Assembly: GCA_030432015.1 (NCBI GenBank)
Contig: JAUIHJ010000421.1
Span: 1 to 7,459 of the forward strand
Length of the DNA stretch: 7,459 bases
Reading direction: 5' to 3'
Source of the DNA: a bacterium
Lineage (GTDB): Bacteria; Planctomycetota; Planctomycetia; Pirellulales; Pirellulaceae
Shown here: in pieces, positions 1 to 7,000 of the stretch
Numbering within the stretch: position 1 is the stretch's first letter
Layout: each line of letters opens with the position of its first letter
The notes under the pieces: model-generated
Seen by the model: only the letters and a program-made list of their open reading frames with translations
The model's database searches: none
Told to the model about the DNA's origin: nothing
Program-made: the position numbers and the translations under genes

Positions 1-1256
1 ATGGCGCCGCCCATGATGACGATCTGTTTGACGTTTGCTGCGAACTCGGAATTCGCTCGAATGGCCTGGGCACACCGGTCTCGCTCTTCCTGCGTCGCTT
101 GCGGTCCCATTAAGATCCCGTAGCCGCCGGACTCGTTGGTCGGTTTGACAACCAATTTGTCGAGGTTCGCCAACACGTGCTCGCGCTGCTTGGCATCGCA
201 GCACAGATAGGTAGGCACGTTGGGAAGGATTGGGTCTTCGCCAAGGTAATACTTGATGATTTCCGGGACGAAGGCATAGACCGCCTTGTCATCCGCCACG
301 CCGGTGCCGGGAGCGTTGGCAAGCGTGACGTGGCCGGCCCGATAAACATCCATCAAGTGTTCCACGCCCAGGCAGGAATCCGAGCGAAAACATTTGGGGT
401 CGAGAAAGTCATCGTCGATTCGACGGTAGATGACGTCAACGCGTTGGAGGCCCCGGGTCGTCGTCATATAGACGTACCCATTTTCGACCACGAGATCCGA
501 ACCCTGCACCAGTTCGACTCCCATTTGTTGGGCGAGAAACGTGTGTTCGAAGTAGGCGGAGTTGTAGACCCCCGGCGTAAGCACGACGGCCGTTGGATCG
601 CTGACGCCCTCGGGGGCGCATTCGAGCAACGTCTTCAGCAACTGCTCGGTGTAGTCCTCGATTGGCGCGACCGACATGCCGCCAAAAAAATGCGAAAACG
701 TTCGCTTCATCAACTCGCGGTTTTCCAAGACATACGAGACACCCGACGGGCAACGGAGGTTATCCTCCAGGACGTAAATTTGTCCGTCGCGATCCCGGAT
801 CAAATCAACGCCCGATATGTGGGACCAGACTCCGTGGGGAGGTCGAAAACCGAGGCATTGTGTGCGAATCGTCTTGGATGAGCGAATCAGTTCTTCCGGG
901 ACCGCCTTGTCCTTAAAGATCCGCCGATCGTTATAAATGTCGTCAATAAAGAGGTTCAACGCGTGGACCCGTTGGCGCAAACCATTCTCGATCATCATCC
1001 ATTCATCGGCGACGATGATCCGCGGCAGCAGGTCGAACGGCCAGACTTTTTCGGTACCCGCCTCGTGGCCGTAAACATTGAAGGTGATTCCCATTTGTCG
1101 CAGCGTTAGCTCAGCCGTTCGTTGCCGCTGCTGCAAGCCGGCACACGTCATCGTTTCGAGCCGCTCGACAAACCCGTTTCCGCCCGGGCGGGCGCTGCCG
1201 TCGGCGGCGAACATCTCATCAAAGAGGTCAGCATTCGGATAGGCAGAAATCTTCAT
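1..1256 (-). CDS. Circularly permuted ATP-grasp type 2 protein (DUF404/DUF407), C-terminus beyond window
   Basis: This frame is open from ATG at 1256 down to the window edge, giving 418 codons without a stop. The protein is a predicted ATP-dependent ligase of the circularly permuted ATP-grasp family, thought to form amide or peptide bonds; its substrate is unknown and it should be cytoplasmic. Visible hallmarks are the block at residues 149-180 containing GVDLIRDRDG, VLEDNLRCPSG and SYVLENR; DVIYRRIDDDFLDP at 274-287; NAPGTGVADDKAVY at 314-327; and the lysine plus glycine-rich nucleotide-binding stretch LVVKPTNESGGYG at 368-380. Family members are usually about 470-490 residues, so roughly the last 60 are missing here. 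An in-frame ATG four codons upstream (1268) is an alternative start, giving MDLRMKIS; a TGA lies upstream of it in the same frame. Neither start has a good ribosome binding site. In other genomes such genes commonly sit with alpha-E (DUF403) and transglutaminase-like genes, which would lie left of position 1. Confidence 0.93.
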   Translation of the reverse strand, partial: MKISAYPNADLFDEMFAADGSARPGGNGFVERLETMTCAGLQQRQRTAELTLRQMGITFNVYGHEAGTEKVWPFDLLPRIIVADEWMMIENGLRQRVHALNLFIDDIYNDRRIFKDKAVPEELIRSSKTIRTQCLGFRPPHGVWSHISGVDLIRDRDGQIYVLEDNLRCPSGVSYVLENRELMKRTFSHFFGGMSVAPIEDYTEQLLKTLLECAPEGVSDPTAVVLTPGVYNSAYFEHTFLAQQMGVELVQGSDLVVENGYVYMTTTRGLQRVDVIYRRIDDDFLDPKCFRSDSCLGVEHLMDVYRAGHVTLANAPGTGVADDKAVYAFVPEIIKYYLGEDPILPNVPTYLCCDAKQREHVLANLDKLVVKPTNESGGYGILMGPQATQEERDRCAQAIRANSEFAANVKQIVIMGGA

Positions 1257-1413
1257 GCGTAGATCCATCGGCTTTCGGCAGATTTTACGTCGCGGGTTTC
1301 AGCGAGCGAGTCAATACCCTGCAACTGGCATGCCCGCCCGAGCCGATTAAACGACCGCTCGACAAAGGGGCGACAAATCAACGTAAATCGGCCGGTTTCG
1401 GCATGCAGCCAAA

Positions 1414-1436
1414 ATGCGGTTGGCCAAAATCCGCAT
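1414..1436. repeat. Inverted repeat ATGCGG/CCGCAT around the palindrome TTGGCCAA
   Basis: ATGCGG at 1414-1419 is the exact reverse complement of CCGCAT at 1431-1436. The 11-base spacer begins with the perfect 8-bp palindrome TTGGCCAA (1420-1427). The same place also shows a short direct repeat, GCCAAAATGCG at 1408-1418 against GCCAAAATCCG at 1423-1433. It lies about 150 bp upstream of the ATP-grasp start. It could be an operator or chance; nothing ties it to a regulator. Confidence 0.35.
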
Positions 1437-1793
1437 CGCCGAGAATCGCCACTGCCTTGGATGTAGGCACGATGCTTGAGTTGCAGGCGGCCCAACAACG
1501 TGGGATACCACACCCAACCGTGCCGCCGAAGGAATCGTGGTCGCGTCCACCATCTCGCCGCGCGGCACACCATGCGCTCGCCGTACTGGATCGCGCTCGA
1601 CGAAAGTGCGTTCCATGCCCGGACGAAAATCGCTTGGAGGCTGCTGCCGTGACGTGCTGGCGCCGCAGCGCAGCGGCCACCGCGTCAGGCCCGACGGCGG
1701 ATCGGCCACATGAATCGGAATCCGGTATAGGATTTGCGTGCATCCCAGGTACTTACGTTGGAGTGCCAGCATAGGGATGTCACCGTTAGGGTG

Positions 1794-1821
1794 TCTGGAG
1801 GCTTCCATCTGGAGGCTTCCA
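1794..1821. repeat. Perfect 14-bp tandem direct repeat
   Basis: TCTGGAGGCTTCCA occurs twice with no gap, at 1794-1807 and 1808-1821. The inner 12 bases, TGGAGGCTTCCA, match their own reverse complement at 10 of 12 positions, so each unit is a near-palindrome. It could be a pair of regulator half-sites in the transporter upstream region or a simple slippage duplication; the sequence alone cannot decide. Confidence 0.6.
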
Positions 1822-1892
1822 ACCACATGCAAGAACCAGGCGTTCCAAGCGTTCCGCTTCAAAACGACGCGTTCAACTCGATCATGGAAATA

Positions 1893-1911
1893 TCCATCCG
1901 CCGCGGATGGA
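1893..1911. repeat. Hairpin-forming inverted repeat, 8-bp stem and 3-base loop
   Basis: TCCATCCG (1893-1900) and CGGATGGA (1904-1911) are exact reverse complements separated by CCG. The stem is GC-rich and should be stable as RNA or as a cruciform. A T-rich stretch follows on the plus strand but starts about 13 bases after the stem, too far for a standard intrinsic terminator, and no gene ends upstream on that strand. It lies about 190 bp before the transporter start, so it may be part of that gene's leader or an operator. Confidence 0.45.
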
Positions 1912-2097
1912 AACGTCAGATCGTCGTTTTTAGTTTTTCTGCTTACTTTTGCGACCACGATGATCCGAAAAAGTCTCGGCACGCCGAGCCCAACTTCTCC
2001 GTCTGGCGATCAGGTCTCCCCTGGCTGCCGCCCAGTCCAACAGAGGCCGCGCCCTGCCTTCCGCAACCTGGACGACCAAGGATGGTTTCCAAATTAG

Positions 2098-3795
2098 ATG
2101 AATGAACAGACCGTAGAAGTTGTGGCGTTGCTGGCGGTGATTGGCCTGGGATTATTGCTTGGAAAGATCTCGTGGCGGGGCATTTCGCTGGGCACATCCG
2201 GAGTGGTGTTCGTTGCGTTGGCCGCAGGACACTTTGGTTTCGCGGTACCTCGGATTGCCGGCGTTGCCGGGATCATTCTCTTCGCGTACTGCCTGGGAAT
2301 CGGGGCAGGACCGAGTTTCTTGAGGATGTTATTCCGGCAAGGTACGTCGCTCGCTGTAATGGCGGTCAGCATGATCTTGGCGGCCGGCGTGGCAGCCTAT
2401 CTGGCCGCACTGGCGCTCGATCTGAGTCCTGGGTTGGCAAGCGGCCTGTTTGCCGGTGCCTTGACCAGCACGCCGGCACTCGCGGCGGCCACGGACCGAC
2501 TCCCGGAAAGCACGGAAGTTGCCGTAGGCTTTGGTATCGCGTATCCATTTGGGGTGATTGGGGTGATTCTGTTCGTGCAGTTGGCCCCGCGACTTTTTTC
2601 GCAAGGACCGGGCCTCCATGAATCCGAAGTCGGTCCGACGCTCGAGGACGGTCCGATCACACGGGTTTTGGTGAACGTGGTCAACCCGTCCGTGGTAGGG
2701 CGCAGGCTTCGCGATCTGGCAAGCATCGCACGCTCCAACTGTCAGGTTTCGCGGTTGCTGGTCGACAACAACTTGCAACCCATTCCCTCGTCGTTTTGTC
2801 TGGCCACCGGACAGCGTGTCCTCGTCGTCGGAGCAGAACAGAGGATTCCGGAAATCGTTGAGGTCCTTGGCGAACGATGTGACGCGACCGAAACCGAGTA
2901 TGTACTTGACCTCGAACGCCAGCGCCGCCGCGTCGTCGTGACCTCAGCCCAAGTTGTCGGGCAATCCTTGGCCAACCTGCATTTGCTTTCGCGATTTGGT
3001 GTCACGATCTCCAGGATCACGCGGCAGGATATCGAGTTTGTGCCAAGCCCTCAGGAGCGAATCCAATTTGGAGACGCATTGATTGCTGTGGGAGAGGCCG
3101 ACGGCTTGGATCAATTCGTGGCGTTTGCCGGCCATCGAGAGAGGACGCTTGACGAGACGGACCTCATTTCGTTGACGGTGGGGTTGGTGCTGGGAGTTCT
3201 TGCCGGCAGCGCCGCCCTCACCTTCGGCGACAAGTCGATCTCTCTGGGGTTGGCGGGCGGACCGTTGCTCGTGGGCCTGGTCCTTGGTCATCTGGGGCAC
3301 ATCGGACCAATCGTTGGGCGGATGCCCCGAGCGGCCCGATTCCTGCTGGCGGATATTGGGTTGGCACTATTTCTCGGTCGCGCAGGCTCGCAAGCTGGTG
3401 AAGACTTCGTGACCGTGATTGGCGCTTACGGAATGACGCTTCCCCTTGCGGCGATCACGATTGTTGCAATTCCCCTGTTCGTCGGAACCGTGGTGGCGAG
3501 GTTTGTGTTGCGGATTGAAATCTGGGAAACCTTGGGGAGTATCTGCGGCGCCATGACTTCGACTCCCGGGCTGGGCGCCGTCACCTCGCAAGTCGATTCG
3601 AGCTTGCCAGCAACCAGCTACGCGACCGTCTATCCGGTGGCACTGATCCTGATCACGCTGGTGACCCCCCTGCTCATTCTCCAAGTCCCAGAACCTGCAG
3701 CGACACCTGTGCAACCGCCAGCGACTGCGGCGCCGCCAGACCTGAAGACGGCATTGGTTCCGGCTCCCGACCGGGAATTGCGACTCGAACGGTAG
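2098..3795 (+). CDS. Aspartate:alanine exchanger (AspT/YidE) family transporter with two TrkA-C domains
   Basis: A complete 565-residue inner-membrane carrier. The family exchanges or exports small carboxylates such as aspartate and alanine; the substrate here cannot be read from sequence. Residues about 5-168 form the first membrane half, 185-265 and 275-350 are two TrkA-C (RCK_C) regulatory domains, and 355-530 form the second membrane half. The halves are a duplication: GLFAGALTSTPAL (116-128) matches GSICGAMTSTPGL (480-492), each followed by a Tyr-Pro in a later helix (149-150 and 512-513). Both family TSTP motifs are intact. Residues 531-565 are a Pro/Ala-rich, probably disordered tail. 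The start is fixed by a TAG codon immediately upstream in frame. AAGGA at 2078-2082 is a possible ribosome binding site but lies 15 bases away, further than usual. No aspartate decarboxylase gene is adjacent, so the classical decarboxylation cycle is not supported. It is probably transcribed alone. Confidence 0.93.
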   Translation: MNEQTVEVVALLAVIGLGLLLGKISWRGISLGTSGVVFVALAAGHFGFAVPRIAGVAGIILFAYCLGIGAGPSFLRMLFRQGTSLAVMAVSMILAAGVAAYLAALALDLSPGLASGLFAGALTSTPALAAATDRLPESTEVAVGFGIAYPFGVIGVILFVQLAPRLFSQGPGLHESEVGPTLEDGPITRVLVNVVNPSVVGRRLRDLASIARSNCQVSRLLVDNNLQPIPSSFCLATGQRVLVVGAEQRIPEIVEVLGERCDATETEYVLDLERQRRRVVVTSAQVVGQSLANLHLLSRFGVTISRITRQDIEFVPSPQERIQFGDALIAVGEADGLDQFVAFAGHRERTLDETDLISLTVGLVLGVLAGSAALTFGDKSISLGLAGGPLLVGLVLGHLGHIGPIVGRMPRAARFLLADIGLALFLGRAGSQAGEDFVTVIGAYGMTLPLAAITIVAIPLFVGTVVARFVLRIEIWETLGSICGAMTSTPGLGAVTSQVDSSLPATSYATVYPVALILITLVTPLLILQVPEPAATPVQPPATAAPPDLKTALVPAPDRELRLER

Positions 3796-3949
3796 CGAAG
3801 GCCGTCACCGCGAACCGCCGTCCGCCATTTCTTGAGCAAGGGCTGGCGGCATCTTCCGCGTATTCACTACATCTCCCCAAACCCCCGCGCTGTTCGCCCA
3901 GCCTTGCCTAGAGTGCTTGTCAGGGCGTCTCCGGCGGCCTTAAATGGGG

Positions 3950-3955
3950 TATAAC
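3950..3955 (+). promoter_or_regulatory. Possible -10 element (TATAAC) for the large downstream gene
   Basis: TATAAC at 3950-3955 differs from TATAAT in one base. The nearest good -35 match, TTGTCA at 3917-3922, lies 27 bases upstream, too far for a standard vegetative promoter, so only the -10 is supported. If used, transcription would start near 3962, leaving a leader of about 120 bases that includes the palindrome and the inverted repeat. Confidence 0.25.
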
Positions 3956-3966
3956 AGAGGATGGTG

Positions 3967-3976
3967 ATGCGCGCAT
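3967..3976. repeat. Perfect 10-bp palindrome ATGCGCGCAT
   Basis: ATGCGCGCAT reads the same on both strands. It sits just downstream of the -10-like TATAAC, where a bound repressor could block initiation. Palindromes this short can arise by chance. Confidence 0.35.
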
Positions 3977-3983
3977 TTTCAGT

Positions 3984-3999
3984 CTCGCAACTCTGCGAG
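3984..3999. repeat. Inverted repeat CTCGCA-ACTC-TGCGAG
   Basis: CTCGCA (3984-3989) and TGCGAG (3994-3999) are exact reverse complements around a 4-base loop. The hairpin lies about 85 bases upstream of the large gene's ATG and right after the palindrome at 3967-3976. It could be an operator or a leader-RNA hairpin; no T-run follows, so it is not a terminator. Confidence 0.4.
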
Positions 4000-4084
4000 C
4001 AAACTGGCATGACAAGCGACGTTTTTCCGGCAGTTTTCCTGAGCCACTCGCCTGCCCAGCCTCTCGCAGACGAACGAGTCGATC

Positions 4085-7000
4085 ATGGCGGCCAATCAGC
4101 CACCCCCCAATACCGTCAATCGCGCCGACGAGAAAAAAGTGCAACTTTTTCTCGAGCGTGCTGCGCCGATCGTATTAGAGAGCCGGGTGCTGGATACGGC
4201 GAATTGGCAACGGCTGGTGGCGCTGGCGCGTGAGCTCGAGCTAACCGATGGCCAGTTGCGGACCACCATCGACGACCTGCGTCAACGCGGCGTGATCGAG
4301 CGGGTCGAGCTTCAGTCGGGCAAGCCTGCGGGCGACGTTGCTGCCAAGCCTTCCCCTAAGCCCCCACCGCTTCCTGTCCGTCCCACGCTCGCAGATGCTG
4401 CCGCCAATCCAGGTGCTTCGAGAACGAGCGGTACGACCGGACAAGGGCACGACGCAACCCCTGATGCTTCCTCAGCCCGCGAGAAGACATTTTCCTTAAA
4501 TTCGCCGAGCCCTCCGCAGCCGCCCCCGCCTCCACCACCAGCATCCGCACGCCCAAAGGGACCCTCCCTGCCAACTTCATCCGGGCCAGCGTCACCACCG
4601 TCCGACGTGCCGACCGCACCATCGTCACCTCGCCCGCTGCCCAGATCGGATCGCGGCCGCACAGGAGGACCTGACGCCAAACAAGGGCTCCACGCACAGC
4701 TCGCACAACGGGCTGCGGCGATCATTGCCGAACAACGCGGATTCAGCCCGAAGACGCATACGTTGATCGCTGCGGCCGCCGAGGATCTGGGGCTTACCGA
4801 TGAGGATGCGGCCACCGTTATCAAGTCGCTGCACCAAGGCGACCGAACGCCGAAGGATCCGCCGGCAGACGACGCCAATTATCGTCAACGATGGAAAGAA
4901 GAGGGCAAACCGGAACCGCCGCGACATGAAGCGCCCAAGAAGCCGCATGAAATCTTTACGGCGTTTGTTGCCAAGTCCCTGGACAAGCTCGCCGTTGGGC
5001 ATGTCTCGCGAGACCTCGAAGAAGGCTTAGTGGCCCATGGGACGAAGGTTCTGAAATTGTCTCAGGTGTACGCGTCACAACTTGTCCGCGACGTGGCCCA
5101 AGAAAAAGACCTGCTGCTCGAATCCGTAACAAAGCAGGAAACAGCGGCAAATGAAACTGCCTCGCTTGACCCGCGACTGACTGCCTTCCTTGATCGGGCC
5201 GCGCCAATCCTGGCGCAGAATCGTGGCCTGAATGCGCGCAGCCGCGTCTTGTTGGGCGCCATGGCAGAGGAAGTCGGCCTGCCACCCGATGAAGTGGATG
5301 CCGCCGTGGCCCTGCTGGAAAGCAAGCCGGGCCAGTCAGATGGTCAAGAAATCGAGCAGCGAGCGCGGATGGCACCGTTTCGACGGTATGTCAGCGAGCT
5401 GCTGGGACAACTGCCGCAGCCGATTTTGACCGCTCGCGTCCATACCATGATGGTTGAACGGGCCGACGAGCGGTTCGGCATCGATGCGGAGCAGGCACAG
5501 GCGGTCATGCGCGAATTGGCTTCCGCACAAGAGATCCAGATCATCACGGAAGCCGAGGCGCTTGACCACATCGAGAACCTGGTCGCCGATCACCTGGGGG
5601 AGGCGTTGCGCTTGGACACCAGCGTCCGGCATCGCATTCTGAAGGAAGGTAACCAGTGGGGGTTGTCCGCCGAGCAAGTCGAGCTGATTGTCAAGCAACA
5701 GTCACGAAAGAACTACAAGAGGCGACAGTCGGAACGCAATCTTTCGAATGCCGCCTTGGTCGCGGCAATGGTCGCGGTGCTGTTGGTGATTGGCTTCCTG
5801 GGATGGGCCATGCTGGGCGGACGAATGACGCCTGTTGAACCGGATCCTGTACCCCAGCCGATCGCAACCGCCCCCACCACCCCGGCTGATGACACCGATG
5901 ACAGTTGGTGGAGCGTCGACCTGGTTCTGGCGGTTCACAACGCGACGATCGAATTCCCCTTGCTGCGCCGCACGCTGAAGGCGATCGGGGCACCCGACTC
6001 CGAACACCGTGCGCGGGCCTACGACTCTCTCATCCGACATGCCCTGTATGACACCGATGACGACGTCGGACGCAACATGCTGCTGAATGTGATTTCGCTG
6101 GCGTATGTTGTCGAACCGGATGACACGACCGCCGGCAAGATCCGTCAATCACTGCTTCACGCCGTTCCGGGACCGGAAGACCGGCTAAGCGAACGCGAGG
6201 AAGACTATGCGCGAGTTTTCCTGGCGATGCGCGGCGCCGTCGCGGCCATGCACGCCGCCGCCGATGTTCCGAATCGGGCGGACGACATGGCCCGATCGAT
6301 TGGTCAAGTCGTGGGCACCACCATCGATCGCCACCAGGCCCTCATTCCATTGGAACGTCAGTGCCTCGGTGCATTGGCCGAGCGGCTTTTTCGATTAATG
6401 ATCGCCTCGACACCAACCCGTCCTGCCGACACGCTACCGCTGCACGCAGTCATCGCCGAGGAAGCAGGGCGTTACCTCGACCGTGCGCAACTGGATAGCC
6501 TGAATACCGATTTCTTAGCGGCGTTCCTGGCCAACAGCGATGATTCATGGCGCGATGTGCAGACGCTAATTGACGCCAGCGTGGATCAGCGTGATCCCCT
6601 GGTCGTCGCGAAAATGATCGATATCTACGAGTCAACAACCAATGCATCGCTGCAATCCCATTTGCAAAGCCGGTTGCTCCGCCGGGCCAGTCTCAAACCC
6701 ACGGCGACCGACGCGCGGAATATCGCGAGCGAACTTCGCCAGGCTTTAGGGATTATCGAGACCGCCACCGCGGCAGGTCGAACATTGGACTTCGTCCGTT
6801 TGGCAAACCGAGAACTCGCGTTGACCAGCGACAAAGAAAGCGAACGGCTCAAGGCGGCCGAGTCGGCAATTCGGCTTAGCCAAGTCGCCACGATCGGCTG
6901 CGCGCTGGCGCAAGGCGACGCCGGCTTCGCCATGTTCGATGTACTGATCAAGAAGGAACTCGGCGGCCTGACGCCGGAACCGATCGATGACGATTCGCTG

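Larger units (their letters stand above)
1257..2097. other. Long divergent intergenic region without a convincing gene
   Basis: This stretch of about 840 bases lies between the divergently transcribed ATP-grasp and transporter genes, so it must contain both promoters. Several overlapping frames of 100-210 codons are open on both strands, but their translations are rich in Trp, His, Cys and Arg, have no recognisable motif, and none stands out from its antisense partner. I therefore treat the region as non-coding or as decayed sequence too degraded to recognise. It contains a 14-bp tandem repeat (1794-1821), a strong short hairpin (1893-1911), an imperfect inverted repeat around TTGGCCAA (1414-1436) and a T-rich patch near 1925-1950. 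I see no clear -35/-10 pair for either gene. Confidence 0.55.
3796..4084. other. Intergenic region between transporter and large membrane protein gene
   Basis: This 289-base gap holds no convincing gene. Downstream of the transporter stop, CCGCCA (3822-3827) and TGGCGG (3844-3849) could pair across 16 bases, but no T-run follows. The second half contains a -10-like TATAAC, a 10-bp palindrome and a 6-bp inverted repeat, described separately. The gap is wide enough for the large downstream gene to have its own promoter. Confidence 0.6.

Noticed and set aside
177..881. 234-codon plus-strand open frame
   Set aside because: It lies antisense to the ATP-grasp gene, whose minus-strand translation carries clear family motifs across the same bases.
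1282..1314. Possible minus-strand promoter for the ATP-grasp gene: TTGACT (1309-1314) and TAAAAT (1282-1287)
   Set aside because: The 21-base spacing is too long for a standard promoter, and the start site would fall almost on the upstream ATG.
1253..1573. 106-codon minus-strand frame ending in an ATGA overlap with the ATP-grasp start
   Set aside because: The translation is rich in Trp, Arg, Cys and His, matches no family I know, and the start lacks a ribosome binding site.
1347..1982. 211-codon minus-strand frame in the intergenic region
   Set aside because: No motif or domain order is visible, and other frames over the same bases are equally open, so the length alone is not convincing.
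1734..2105. Two overlapping plus-strand frames of about 120 codons running up to the transporter
   Set aside because: They show no recognisable motif and are crossed by the tandem repeat and hairpin; the first overlaps the transporter start.
3822..3849. Hairpin CCGCCA/TGGCGG after the transporter as a terminator
   Set aside because: The stem is only 6 bp with a 16-base loop and no T-run follows.
3961..4233. 90-codon plus-strand frame upstream of and overlapping the large gene
   Set aside because: It overlaps the start of the much longer 1125-codon frame and its translation has no recognisable feature.
4312..4878. 188-codon minus-strand frame rich in Gly, Ser and Ala
   Set aside because: It is the antisense shadow of the proline-rich linker and unit 2 of the large plus-strand gene.
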